Shown here one piece after another: positions 7,801 through 16,464 of a stretch of 64,000 bases of DNA. The DNA comes from CAISCU01 sp051861545 (lineage in GTDB: Bacteria > Bacteroidota > Bacteroidia > UKL13-3): positions 128,421 through 192,420 of the forward strand of contig JBIMKP010000002.1 in NCBI GenBank assembly GCA_051861545.1. The letters run 5' to 3'. The notes beneath the pieces were generated by a model. The model saw only the letters and a program-made list of their open reading frames with translations. It ran no database searches and had not been told where the DNA came from. Position 1 is the first letter of the stretch, and the number at the start of each line of letters is the position of its first letter. The translations under genes were made by a program, and so were the position numbers.

Positions 7801-10423
7801 AATCGAAATCAACAACAAATCTTCCGATGTATTTCCATTCTGAACTAGTATTTAAAATAGCTAATGGCTCACCATCAAAATTGGTTTTCATAATAGGATA
7901 AGTTCTAACTGCTGTATGACCAGTTCTTAATCTATCGTTGCTATCAGCTAATAAACTATGTGAACCACCAGCAATGATGATATCAACTCCTTTTAATAAT
8001 GGAGCCAATGCTTCTTCATTTGCCAATTGTTGTAAGTGACTCATCACAATAATTTTGTTGATACCTTCAGTAAATCTTAATGAATCAATAACAGGTTGTA
8101 AAATAGCAGCCAATGCCACCATATTATCTGAGTTACCACCTCTAACTATTGTTGCTCCAGGTGAAGAAATATTTGCAAGTAATTGAGTTGTTGCACCTAC
8201 TAATCCTATTTTTTGTCCATTAACCATTGCAATTGCAGAAGGAGCAATTCCTTTTTTCTGAGCATTTGCAGTGATATTAGCTTTAGTTTTAAATGAATCT
8301 GTATGTAATCTTTGGTTGGTATACAAGTAAGATAAATTGATATCATTTGTAAAATCAAGGTTAGCACTTAGGTAAGGAAATTGTGCTCCAACCCATCTTT
8401 TGTCGTTACCATTACTTCTAATATCAACACCAATAATGCTGTTAACTTCGGCAGTTCCTAAATCAAATTCATGGTTTCCTAAAGCAGAACCTTGGAATCC
8501 CATAATATTCATCATTGCAATATCAACTCTACCAATTGCAGCTCTTAATCCTGATGTTGTTCCAGGGAAATATGATGAAGCTGTACTTCTTAAATGTGTT
8601 TGTACGCTTGCATCTTCACCGGCCGCTAAAAATGGTCCTGGTATAAAACAATCACCTGAAGCTAATTTTAATGTGCTATTGTGTTCATCTTCTAATTTAT
8701 CTAAAACAGCAGCAAAGTTTGGAGCATCAATTACAGCATCAATTCCAGATTCCATATCTGATGCATGTAAAACTTGTAATTGGAAATCAGATTTAGATTT
8801 GATTTCAAATAAAGCAACAGTACCACTAATCTCATTAGATAAAATAATCATGTTTTTACCATTCGGACTTTGTGAAGCAGGTAAAAAAACTAAACCTTCA
8901 GGACCTAAATCACCAACAGTAGCTAGTGTTCCAGAACCAGGAGTAACAGAGAAATTTCTTGTATTAATATAATCAACAAAATAAGGATTTGACGGATTGG
9001 TAACGTTAAAAATCATTATTCCACCAACTCTTTCTAAACCAATAAATGCATAAGTACTATCGCCTATTTTACCAAGAGTGATGGCTTCTGGTTCAGGACC
9101 TTTATCATCACTTCTATTTTTAATTGTATTGGCTGTATGACTAGAATTAAAATTTGCAGGTAATTTGTTTTTTATGATTTGCTCAAATTCATCTTTACTA
9201 TCCCAAACCAATGAACCAGTGTTTGCATCCCAAATAGAAAAAGATCTAGCACCAAAACAAAAAGCAGAATCCATTTTCCCATCATTATTAAAATCACCAT
9301 ATCTATTACTAACAGTTAAACGTCCTAATGCGGTATTTGCTTTTAAAGCAGTAACTGCAGCAGCACCACCAAACTTAGCAGTATCAACTACGTATGCAGC
9401 ATTACCAAATCTAACTTCTTCAACATTTGCAGCACCCCAATCAGCTCTAGCATCACCTTCGTTAGCAGTGAATAAATAGTTAGTATTGTTTAATCTTGAG
9501 TAAGCAATTGCATCTGGGTTGTAAATTCCAAAAACTGGGTAGTTAGCAATATTAATTGTAGTTCCATTATCCGATGCATCTAAGCCATTTCCTGGCAATG
9601 AGTGATTTTTAAATCCTAATGGAATAAGTTTTCTGATATAAGCACTATCAATGCTAATTTCAGCTATACAATTGTTTTCTTGACAAGTAGCCCAAACTGT
9701 TTTGCTATCATCTGAAACTGCTAAATATTCAGGTTCCATATCTTCTGCAACAGTTGAATTTCTTAAGAAAGCACCACCCGTTGTTTGGATTCTTCCAAAT
9801 ACTCTGATACTTTTATTTAAAGTAGTATTGTTAAAGGCTGTAAATGTAGCAGTGCTAACATGCGATTGGTTTAAATTAGAAATTCCACCACTGATATCAA
9901 TGATAGAAATAGAACCTTCTGGGTCGATTGTATAACCTAAGTTTGGTTCACCTTCATTAGCAACTAATACTTTTCTTCCATCCGGAGTAAAAGTAATCAT
10001 ATCAGCATTTGGACCAGCTTTTACTTTACTTAGGAAAGTTCCATTTGCATCAAGAAATACGATGCTACTAGGATTGGTTTTTCCATTTGAATCTATTACT
10101 GCAATTGCAACAATTCCGTTTTTGCAAGTAACAGATGTTAAATCAATACCATAAGGTTTTATAGATAATGATGTAACTAAAGTGGGATTTGTTGGATTAC
10201 TGATATTCACAATTTTTAGTGAGGTATCAGGACCGTTTGTAATAAAAAGTCTTTTCGTGATTGGGTCGTAGGCTGTAATTTCAGCCGCAGCATTGTTGTA
10301 AATGCCGGTTGAATACCTACCGAGGAAATTTAAGCTAACTTGAGCTTTTACTTGTGTTAATCCTAAAGCTAAGAGTACCAGTAGTGTACTGCATAATTTG
10401 AGATTTTGTAAAGTATTTTTCAT
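4847..10423 (-). CDS. Giant secreted metallophosphatase/5'-nucleotidase-like protein with choice-of-anchor I, OB-fold, SusE-like repeats and T9SS sorting domain
   Basis: 1858 aa. A signal peptide ends near residue 28 (LTQVKAQ). Residues about 30-560 form a beta-propeller of the choice-of-anchor I type (TPDGRKVLVANEGEPN, FTANEGDARADW). About 565-1170 is a 5'-nucleotidase module: metallophosphatase motifs LQVLHASDMESG, ALGNHEFDLG and IIAGGSHS, then the 5_nucleotid_C region (KISIKNGGGIRSA, ITFLAGGGDNYPF-like). The first metal motif is D-x-E, not the D-x-H of UshA; I recall this from the choice-of-anchor subgroup. An OB-fold domain (RIRGVVTRAYGRFIYIQDA) follows. Then come three SusE-like repeats of about 115 aa (each with N-x-S-x-x-V-x-W and LKWTVxA) and a T9SS type A sorting domain (IYPVPTSSILNIS, final 75 aa). 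Probably a surface enzyme releasing phosphate or nucleosides. Confidence 0.85.
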   Translation of the reverse strand: MKNTLQNLKLCSTLLVLLALGLTQVKAQVSLNFLGRYSTGIYNNAAAEITAYDPITKRLFITNGPDTSLKIVNISNPTNPTLVTSLSIKPYGIDLTSVTCKNGIVAIAVIDSNGKTNPSSIVFLDANGTFLSKVKAGPNADMITFTPDGRKVLVANEGEPNLGYTIDPEGSISIIDISGGISNLNQSHVSTATFTAFNNTTLNKSIRVFGRIQTTGGAFLRNSTVAEDMEPEYLAVSDDSKTVWATCQENNCIAEISIDSAYIRKLIPLGFKNHSLPGNGLDASDNGTTINIANYPVFGIYNPDAIAYSRLNNTNYLFTANEGDARADWGAANVEEVRFGNAAYVVDTAKFGGAAAVTALKANTALGRLTVSNRYGDFNNDGKMDSAFCFGARSFSIWDANTGSLVWDSKDEFEQIIKNKLPANFNSSHTANTIKNRSDDKGPEPEAITLGKIGDSTYAFIGLERVGGIMIFNVTNPSNPYFVDYINTRNFSVTPGSGTLATVGDLGPEGLVFLPASQSPNGKNMIILSNEISGTVALFEIKSKSDFQLQVLHASDMESGIDAVIDAPNFAAVLDKLEDEHNSTLKLASGDCFIPGPFLAAGEDASVQTHLRSTASSYFPGTTSGLRAAIGRVDIAMMNIMGFQGSALGNHEFDLGTAEVNSIIGVDIRSNGNDKRWVGAQFPYLSANLDFTNDINLSYLYTNQRLHTDSFKTKANITANAQKKGIAPSAIAMVNGQKIGLVGATTQLLANISSPGATIVRGGNSDNMVALAAILQPVIDSLRFTEGINKIIVMSHLQQLANEEALAPLLKGVDIIIAGGSHSLLADSNDRLRTGHTAVRTYPIMKTNFDGEPLAILNTSSEWKYIGRFVVDFDSAGVIIPSMLNSVINGAYAADSAMVTSLYGNYATAFTAGTKGALVRTLTSAIGNVINNKDSNKFGRTNVFLEGRRNAVRTEESNLGNVSSDANLWVARRVDPTVKISIKNGGGIRSAIGEVYAAGSLVELRPTAANPGANKMTGDISQLDIENSLRFNNKLSILSVNAAGLRRIVEHGVSATIPGATPGQFPQVGGIQFSYDTTLTRGSRIRSLVVLDSLGARTDTVVRNGQLYGDTTKVFKLVTLDFLAGGGDNYPFPANGFNRINLDTALKDSMYARFQANGTEQDAFADFMYAKHNTTAYAVRDTNLLGDTRIQLLNARRDGIFPETNPAISIAAARAITAPTMVRIRGVVTRAYGRFIYIQDATAGIGVRQSSGDMVNAITNNLLQEGDSVEVLGPRNDFNNYAQIQLASGVYTNTNTVIKLGTTSVPAPIELTLKQINQQGEMYESRLVKVVGLNSIQKGTFTASSNVTVYDGSTAGDTTILRILASADTEIDDAPALKIPNGDFVFEGILAQFCSSPAANCATGYQLYAVRKKDITPSVIQLGMFNLLNPANNAVLTTKSNNSTNVIIEWNNSSKAVSYKWMLDVPSGNFSAPVLTIPAMAKDTYISLRNSQIDTVLAGLGLKAGDSIATKWTVYAYSANNDSLMSNNTFNLTLKRAAVLTPFALVSPLNNSRVAVKEGAADIIQATWNKSQAAIGYKWKATPLNGTFTNSLLSVASDKAGTDTVLTLNSGLVDGILAGLGIQKGDSVELKWTVYAFENATDSLEASNVFNIKLVRANPLNAFNLLTPSNGARLIVKEGDNTPVSITWNASNNVASYKWIASTNTSLNPELLRINSDNNGKASALTLTSNAIDAVLASNGIAKGDSLELKWTVRAYDSVDSLQANQVFGIKIIRDRATGIDVVNADNNWTIYPVPTSSILNISSKNNSSFVAEIMSMDGKSLKKSNISSIDVSDLSSGMYILMIYSEGHSKSLRFTKD

Positions 10424-10506
10424 TTTTGTTTTGAAATTTGTTCAAAGCACGAACAGCGACAATAACAAATGATTAAGCTGTCCTTAATTAATAGTTAGCC
10501 TAGTAT

Positions 10507-10514
10507 TATATTTG
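10507..10514 (+). promoter_or_regulatory. -7 box for thiamine pyrophosphokinase gene
   Basis: TATATTTG is a perfect TAnnTTTG box. Transcription would start near 10519-10521, about 10 nt before the ATG at 10530. This argues against the upstream TTG at 10512 as a start. No convincing -33 TTTG is seen. Confidence 0.55.
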
Positions 10515-10529
10515 TGTTCTATTAAATTT

Positions 10530-11192
10530 ATGTCATCACATCATATTATTCGCGACGGACAGGAACCAGCTTTAATTATAGCTAATGGTGAATCTTGTTC
10601 AAGAAACTTATTAGACCAATTGTTGGAATGGAGTCCGATAGTAATGGTATTAGATGGTGCTATAGATAGAGTAATACCTTTGGGTATTAAAATTGATATT
10701 CTTGCCGGTGATTTTGATAGGAATAAGGACCCAAGAGAAATTTTAAATTACCAAAATTCTGTAGAGATTATACATACACCCAATCAAGATAAAACTGATT
10801 TGGAAAAGGGAATAGAATTATTGATTGAAAGAGGTAATACTTTCATAAATATTATTTGGGCAACGGGTAGGAGAGCAGACCATACAATTAATAATATGAC
10901 ATTATTGGCACGTTATAAAGACCAAGCTAATTTGGTTATTTATGATGATTACTCTAAAATCTTCTTATTAAAAAAGCAGTATACAAAATGGTATACAAAA
11001 GGAACGCCAATTTCATTAATTCCGGTTGGTATAGTAAGCGGTATTTCAACAAAAGGTCTGGTTTATAATTTAGATAATGAAGAACTTGAATTAGGTTATA
11101 GAACCAGCAGCAGTAATGAAGTAGAGCAGGATGGTCAGATTTATATCTCTTATGAAAAAGGTGATCTTTTAATGATGGAATGTTGGGATTAG
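10530..11192 (+). CDS. thiN: Thiamine pyrophosphokinase
   Basis: About 220 aa from ATG 10530; a longer TTG start at 10512 would overlap the -7 box. Diagnostic TPK motifs: IIANGES near the N-terminus, VLDGAIDR (Asp of the active site), ILAGDFD, DKTDLEKGIE (D-x-x-D for Mg/thiamine) and TGRRADHTINNM. The C-terminal beta-sandwich thiamine-binding domain ends the protein. The enzyme transfers pyrophosphate from ATP to thiamine to make the cofactor TPP in the cytosol. It stands alone, divergent from the giant cargo gene, and no TPP riboswitch is visible in the short leader. Confidence 0.9.
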   Translation: MSSHHIIRDGQEPALIIANGESCSRNLLDQLLEWSPIVMVLDGAIDRVIPLGIKIDILAGDFDRNKDPREILNYQNSVEIIHTPNQDKTDLEKGIELLIERGNTFINIIWATGRRADHTINNMTLLARYKDQANLVIYDDYSKIFLLKKQYTKWYTKGTPISLIPVGIVSGISTKGLVYNLDNEELELGYRTSSSNEVEQDGQIYISYEKGDLLMMECWD

Positions 11193-11229
11193 TAATATAA
11201 AATGGTTAATATTTCAAACGCACATAAAT

Positions 11230-11563
11230 AGGGCCCACTGAAAAAGACAGAAACAAGTTAGATTTTAGGCGCTGCCCAATTATACCGAATGCATTTTGTT
11301 AAAGTCCAATAAATTGGCCTAAACAAAATTGCCTCGGTATTAAACTGTTTGATTTCCATTTTGTGTTTAAGATGTATATATAATACTTCAATTTGGCAGC
11401 AACGACAAAGATGACTTTGTTTCTGTCTTTAGGTAAATTAAAAACTAATTTTAATTCATAGACGGATTTTAAAGCAATAGTCCTTAAAACCTTACATTTA
11501 AATTATTAAAACAAGGCTTAATTGATTGATAATAAGTTATAAAAATGATTTTCAGCAGGCCCT
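11230..11563. mobile_element. MITE-like element with structured core, copy 1
   Basis: 334 bp bounded by imperfect inverted ends (AGGGCCCACTGAAAA; reverse of the right end AGGGCCTGCTGAAAA) and flanked by the 4-bp repeat AAAT. A ~125-nt core is identical to the copy at 41111. Inside are nested complementary segments: AAAGACAGAAACAA with TTTGTTTCTGTCTTT, GCTGCC with GGCAGC, ATACCGA with TCGGTAT, ATTTTGTT with AACAAAAT, and CCAAT with ATTGG. No ORF of note. It lies just after thiN. Confidence 0.75.
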
Positions 11564-11566
11564 AAA

Positions 11567-11596
11567 TAAAAAAGCCTCCCTAGGGAGGCTTTTTTT
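11567..11596. terminator. Bidirectional intrinsic terminator
   Basis: A run of A, the palindrome GCCTCCCTAGGGAGGC (11574-11589), then T7. It serves thiN readthrough from the left and the T9SS-tail remnant from the right. Confidence 0.85.
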
Positions 11597-11615
11597 CTGT
11601 CGATCAAAACAGAGC

Positions 11616-11708
11616 TTATTTTACAAGAACAAGCTTTTGTGTTAGGATAAAATTTACCAATTTGAGTAGGATAGCAAATTTTATTTTGAAGTTTTTGAAC
11701 TGTATCAT
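11616..11708 (-). pseudogene. Possible C-terminal remnant of a T9SS cargo gene
   Basis: On the minus strand a short open frame of 30 codons ends ...ILTQKLVLVK-TAA (stop 11616-11618). This is the typical last line of a T9SS type A sorting domain, and a terminator follows 20 bp later. The gene body expected upstream is missing: an in-frame TAG precedes the stretch and no YPNP motif is found in frame. It may be a decapitated cargo gene, or chance. Confidence 0.3.
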
Positions 11709-11762
11709 CTAGTAGATTTTGGTTCTTTTGATGAACTTCGAAACATCTCCTTTTAAAAAAAA

Positions 11763-11806
11763 CAAAAAGGAAAACCTGTTTAAAGTTTAAACAAGTTTTC
11801 CTTTTG
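11763..11806 (-). terminator. Terminator of the duplicated-module T9SS cargo gene
   Basis: A near-perfect 22-bp inverted repeat centred on TTTAAAGTTTAAA, with arms AAAAGGAAAAC and GTTTTCCTTTT. It sits 8 bp downstream of the stop at 11814, and a T-rich tail follows on the minus strand. Confidence 0.8.
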
Positions 11807-11813
11807 TATTTAA

Positions 11814-14800
11814 TTATTTAATGATAACCAATCTAGAGCTAATTGAAGATTCAACTCCATTTACTCTAACGATATACATTCCTTCAGATAATACAGATGT
11901 ACTTAATTCCATTGATTGTTTTCCAACATTCATTCTAGAACTAGGGATACTCATAATTTCTTTACCTGATAAATCCATGATTGAAACTGAAACTGTTTCA
12001 GATTTAATTAAGTTGAAATCGATAGTAACATTTTCTCTTGTAGGATTTGGATACATTATAAAGTTGTTGAAAGCAGATACTTCTTCACTTACTGATGTAG
12101 CAATTACATTAATAGTTTTTGAAACTGAATCAACACCATAAATATGAGTTGCAATTAAAGTTACTACATAGTTTCCATTTGATGTGTAAGTATGGGTTGC
12201 ATTTTTAGTATTTGCACTTGCACCATCACCAAATTTCCAAGTATAATCAATTGTTAAACCTTTTTCAGTTGTAGTATTTGTAAAACTTAATTCTCTAGAA
12301 CCAGTAGTATTGTTTTGAACAAAAGTATAATCTACAATTGGAAGGATGCTAACATCATTAACTGTTACTTCAAAAGTTTTGATTGAGTTACCACATTTGC
12401 TTTTTGCAATTAATGTTACAGTGTATTTACCATTGTTTGGATAAGTAAAGCTTGGATTTGCAGCTGATGAAGTATCAGCATTAGATGAACTTACTCCAAA
12501 ATCCCACATGTAAGAAGTTGCATTTGATGAAGTATTTGCAAAATCTACTTTTAATGAGTTAGATGTAGCGGGAGCTGTAAAGTTAGCAGTAGCAGCAGGA
12601 TTGTTAATTGGCGATGAGTTGTAATTCGCATTTTGAGGATCAAAATTACACCAGCAATTAGTCCAGTTACTGTCAACATTTTCGCTTAAAGCACCTCTAT
12701 ATGAAGTAGCAGTAAAGAAAGGATCTGAAATTCTAGCATCACTGAAAGAAGCACCAGTTAAAGCTGGAGAACCAACCTGAGGAGCAAAATTTGGATTAGA
12801 ATAATTAAATGGATCAGCTAATACTCCACTAGCAGATGCCAATGAATCATTTCCATTTGCAAATAATTTACTTCTAGTTAATGTTGGATTTGAACCACCC
12901 GATGTAGATGCGTTTACTGCACGAATATTACCTGCAAGTAAATTGTTTTTGTACATCAAAGTATCGTTTTGGTGTTTGTTTACCGAACGAGCTCCATCAA
13001 TAAATAATGCATCATTCCAACCCATGAAAATTGAATTGTAGATGCTTGTAGAAGAATTTCTTCTGATACGTGCACCATTTTGGAATGAATTGCTATAAGT
13101 TAAAGCAGTACCATTAGCTAAAGGACCTAATACAGTAATGTTTGAGAAAGTAGGATTAGTGAAAGGTTTAGCTTCTGAACCAGAACCATCATTATCAGAT
13201 TCGAATCCGTTTGTTGTTGGACCAGCACCGATATCATATAATAATGAATCGCGCAATACAATTGCATATTGAACTTTTCCTGAGAATCCAAAATCTACGT
13301 CTAAATCGTCATCTACGTTTCTGTAAGATACCAAATGTTTTGCATCAGCAGTACCACCAAACCATTCAAATGCATCATCATCTGCAAAAGAAACTTGAAC
13401 GTATTCAATAGTAGTTTGTTTGCCAATTGCACCCATAGTTAAACCATTGATTTCATTACCAGGAGTAATTACAGTTCCTGCATATTCAATTCTCACATAT
13501 TTTAAAGTTCCTGCATTGTGGTTATCATCATTTCCACCATATAATGCATCACCTGAAGTATTATCTAAGTCACCTTCTACAGCATTTTGAATTCCAGCTT
13601 CAGAAGCAGCAACAGCAGAACCAGGACAAGTTGTACAATCAGTAGGGCGATTGATAACAGCTTTTCCAAGAATTACTAAACCACCCCAATCACCTTTAGA
13701 ACGTGAACCTGCTGGTTTTCCTGATGTGAAAACAATTGGTTGATTTTTTGTACCATTTGCTTCAATTTTACCATTACGAGTGATAATCAAAGTAGCTTTG
13801 TTTGCACCACCTTTAATAATTGTTCCAGGTTGAATAGTTAATGTAGCATTGTTTTTTACAAAAGTATAACCATTGATGATATAAATTGTATCAGCAAAGA
13901 AGGTAGTATTTGATGTAATATCACCAGTGAAAGCTCTTGTTGGAGAAGCAATACCAGTAACAATAATTTGTCTGCTAGTGGTATTTACACAAGCACCTGA
14001 AGTTGCAGTTAATCTTACAGAGTAAGTACCATTTGCAGAATAAGTATTACTTGGACTTGTTGCAGTTGAAGTATTTCCATCACCAAAATTCCAGGAATAA
14101 GTTGTTGCATTTGTAGATGTATTTGTGAATTCAACAACACCAGCTCCAGTACCATTTGCAGATGTGAAATTAGCAGTAGGAGTAGGGTTTACTGTAACAA
14201 GAATACTATCAACCATTGAACATCCTGTTACAGAATCTGTAACTGTTACATAATATTTTGTAGTAACATTAGGAGTAGCGGTAGGACGAGCAGCTGTAGC
14301 AGAACTTAAACCTGTTGTAGGGAACCAAGAAGCTTTATAAACACCACCTAATGTTTGTCCGATTACTAAAGAACGTCCAGAACAAATAGTTGAATCTTTA
14401 CCAGCATCATAAGTTAATGGCATTAAGTTTAAAGGAGCATTATCGTAGTTTGCTTGATTTGGATTGAAATTACACCAGCATGAAGTCCAATTTTCAGAAC
14501 CCATTGCACCTCTAAAACTTGTTGAATTAAAGAAAGCATCAGAAATTTTAGCTCCGCTGAAAGATGCACCTGTTAAAGCAGGAGAACCAGCTGCTGGAGT
14601 GAAATTTGGATTTAGGTAATTAAAAGGATCGTTAAGAATACCATTAGATGAAGCAATTGAGTCATTTCCATTTGCATATATTTTTGCTCTTGTAGCAGTT
14701 GGATTTGATCCACCTGATGAAGATCCATTTACTGCACGAATATTTCCTGCAAGAATATTGTTTTTGTATAATAAAGTATCGTTTTGATGTTTGTTTACAG

Positions 14801-15821
14801 AGCGAGCTCCATCAATAAACAAACCATCAGGCCATCCCATAAAAATTGAGTTGAAAATACTAGTTGAAGAATTTCTTCTTAAGCGAGCTCCATTTTGAAA
14901 TGAATTGCTATAAGTTAATGCAGTTCCGTTAGCCAAAGGACCAAGTACTGTTATATTAGAAAAAGTTGGTTCTGTGAATGGTTGAGCCTCTGAACCTGAT
15001 CCATCATTGTCAGATTCAAATCCATTTGTTGTTGGTCCTGCACCAATATCATACAACAATGAATCTCTAAGTACTATTGCATATTGAATTTTACCTGAGA
15101 AACCGAAATCTGTATCTAAGTCATCATCTACATTTCTATATGAAACTAAATATTTAGCATCTACAGTTCCACCAAACCATTCAAAACCATCATCATCAGC
15201 AAATGATACTTGAATATTATTAATTTGGGTTGCTTTACCAACACCACCCATTGTTAAACCATTGATTTCGTTACCAGGTGTAATTACAGTACCTGCAAAT
15301 TCAACACGTACAAAACGTAAAACTCCTGAATTATGGTTATCATCATTTCCACCATATAGTGCGTCTCCAGCAGTATTATCTACGTCACCTTCTACAGCTG
15401 CTTGAATGCCAGCTTCACTAGCAGCAACTGTTGCTCCAGGGCAAGTAGAACAATCTGTAGGACGATTGATTTTTGCTTTACCTAGAATTACTAAACCACC
15501 CCAATCACCTTTAGAACGTTGTCCTGCTGGTTTGTCAGAAGTGAAAATAATTGGTCTTGTTGGTGTTCCATTAGCGTTAATCATAGCATTTCTTGTGATG
15601 ATTAATGTTGCTTTGGTTCCGAATTTACCTTTAATAATTGTACCGGCTTGAATTGTTAATGTGGCATTGTTTTTAACATAAACATAACCATCCAATGTGT
15701 AAATTGTGTCACTAAAAAGTGTTGTGTTTGCATCAATATTACCTGCAATTGTTCTGGCTTTTTGAGCCATTGTAACCATGCTTAATAAAAATGCAAAAAT
15801 GAAAAGGTATATCTTCTTCAT
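11814..15821 (-). CDS. T9SS cargo with two duplicated beta-helix-like modules and three PKD domains
   Basis: 1335 aa. The signal peptide ends at VTMAQ (about residue 19). Two copies of a ~440-aa module follow (about 22-465 and 635-1080), each beginning with TLFSDTIY/TFFADTIY and VKNNATLTIQ-GTIIKG. Both carry SKGDWGGLVILGKA, INRPTDC-TCPG, a D/N-rich stretch (GGNDDNHN) and VSYRNVDDDLD, and end in NWT-CWCNF. PKD domains lie between the modules and after them (YSWNFGDGNTST, MWDFG, YTWKFGDGAS). The last 80 residues are a T9SS type A sorting domain (FIMYPNPTRENVTIDF to SSRLVIIK). Probably a large surface protein; D-rich loops suggest calcium binding (inference). No enzyme motif is seen. Confidence 0.85.
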   Translation of the reverse strand: MKKIYLFIFAFLLSMVTMAQKARTIAGNIDANTTLFSDTIYTLDGYVYVKNNATLTIQAGTIIKGKFGTKATLIITRNAMINANGTPTRPIIFTSDKPAGQRSKGDWGGLVILGKAKINRPTDCSTCPGATVAASEAGIQAAVEGDVDNTAGDALYGGNDDNHNSGVLRFVRVEFAGTVITPGNEINGLTMGGVGKATQINNIQVSFADDDGFEWFGGTVDAKYLVSYRNVDDDLDTDFGFSGKIQYAIVLRDSLLYDIGAGPTTNGFESDNDGSGSEAQPFTEPTFSNITVLGPLANGTALTYSNSFQNGARLRRNSSTSIFNSIFMGWPDGLFIDGARSVNKHQNDTLLYKNNILAGNIRAVNGSSSGGSNPTATRAKIYANGNDSIASSNGILNDPFNYLNPNFTPAAGSPALTGASFSGAKISDAFFNSTSFRGAMGSENWTSCWCNFNPNQANYDNAPLNLMPLTYDAGKDSTICSGRSLVIGQTLGGVYKASWFPTTGLSSATAARPTATPNVTTKYYVTVTDSVTGCSMVDSILVTVNPTPTANFTSANGTGAGVVEFTNTSTNATTYSWNFGDGNTSTATSPSNTYSANGTYSVRLTATSGACVNTTSRQIIVTGIASPTRAFTGDITSNTTFFADTIYIINGYTFVKNNATLTIQPGTIIKGGANKATLIITRNGKIEANGTKNQPIVFTSGKPAGSRSKGDWGGLVILGKAVINRPTDCTTCPGSAVAASEAGIQNAVEGDLDNTSGDALYGGNDDNHNAGTLKYVRIEYAGTVITPGNEINGLTMGAIGKQTTIEYVQVSFADDDAFEWFGGTADAKHLVSYRNVDDDLDVDFGFSGKVQYAIVLRDSLLYDIGAGPTTNGFESDNDGSGSEAKPFTNPTFSNITVLGPLANGTALTYSNSFQNGARIRRNSSTSIYNSIFMGWNDALFIDGARSVNKHQNDTLMYKNNLLAGNIRAVNASTSGGSNPTLTRSKLFANGNDSLASASGVLADPFNYSNPNFAPQVGSPALTGASFSDARISDPFFTATSYRGALSENVDSNWTNCWCNFDPQNANYNSSPINNPAATANFTAPATSNSLKVDFANTSSNATSYMWDFGVSSSNADTSSAANPSFTYPNNGKYTVTLIAKSKCGNSIKTFEVTVNDVSILPIVDYTFVQNNTTGSRELSFTNTTTEKGLTIDYTWKFGDGASANTKNATHTYTSNGNYVVTLIATHIYGVDSVSKTINVIATSVSEEVSAFNNFIMYPNPTRENVTIDFNLIKSETVSVSIMDLSGKEIMSIPSSRMNVGKQSMELSTSVLSEGMYIVRVNGVESSISSRLVIIK
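12605..13940 (-). repeat. Second copy of the internal 1.3-kb module (intragenic)
   Basis: Encodes about residues 635-1080 of the cargo protein. It matches the module at 14420-15765 over its full length at protein level, with long DNA stretches nearly identical. Confidence 0.8.
14420..15765 (-). repeat. First copy of the internal 1.3-kb module (intragenic)
   Basis: Encodes about residues 22-465. Same order of motifs as the second copy (DWGGLVILGKA, NDDNHN, VDDDLD, CWCNF), separated from it by an Ig-like/PKD linker. Confidence 0.8.
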
Positions 15822-16124
15822 GTTTATTGAATTATGCTCGCGAAGCTAATTTAGAGCTGTTGTCAGAAAGTTAACTTAAGATTACCAAAACGTTAATTAG
15901 GGCATGCTTAAAATTTATGTTAGCACTAGTTGCTCTAGCAGTTGAATTAGTTTTTTATAAATCAAATGCAAGGTCTTAAGAACAATTGCTTAAAAATCCG
16001 TGCATTAAGTACAATAGGTTTTCAATTTCGAATATCTGCTTCTTTACCTAAAACTTGTTTTACCAAGCTTCAAAGGCTATAATAAAGATGATTGCTTGAA
16101 ATAATCAGAATCAACCTTAAAAAA
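15822..16124. other. Gene-free upstream region of the duplicated-module cargo gene
   Basis: AT-rich, with no ORF worth calling. A weak -7-like TAGCTTCG (15847-15840, minus) lies ~20 bp before the ATG, one base off consensus. Otherwise I see nothing specific. Confidence 0.5.
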
Positions 16125-16322
16125 TTAATTAGAATCAGAAACATAATTTTTCTTGAAATTTTTTAAAATCCTGAAGGGATGACATGATTATAGAAAATAA
16201 TAGTTAAGAAAAACAACCCCAAACCACTTCCAACGCGGACCTTTGGTCCGCGTTGGAAGTGGTTTGGGGGAATTCGTTTCAAACATTTTTCTATAAACAT
16301 GTGACCACCTATCAGGGTCTTA
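16125..16322 (+). repeat. Variable-arm hairpin repeat, copy 1 (complete)
   Basis: End 1 reads AATCCTGAAGGGATGACATG then ATTATAGAAAA. End 2, read on the minus strand, is CCTGATAGGTGGTCACATG then TTTATAGAAAA; the two ends are imperfect inverted repeats. In between, 16217-16241 and 16245-16269 form a perfect 25-bp hairpin with a TTT loop and apex ACGCGGACC-TTT-GGTCCGCGT. Related copies lie at 40461 and 58410 (inverted). Confidence 0.8.
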
Positions 16323-16464
16323 ATTATCATAAAGCAGAACAATTTAACACCAAATTAATTTTGAAAATGTTTCTCAAAACATTCACTAGATTTATAAAAA
16401 ATTATTAGTGTTAAAGATGCGAATATTCGTATTATCAATTTACTTAAAAACACAAACAAGGTTA

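Noticed and set aside
7380..9935. Plus-strand ORFs of 77-190 aa inside the giant cargo gene
   Set aside because: Antisense shadows of a well-supported 1858-aa protein, with hydrophobic low-complexity translations and no start context.
10424..10529. TPP riboswitch upstream of thiN
   Set aside because: The expected leader is about 10 nt and no THI-box sequence is present; the gene is a kinase, not a biosynthesis operon.
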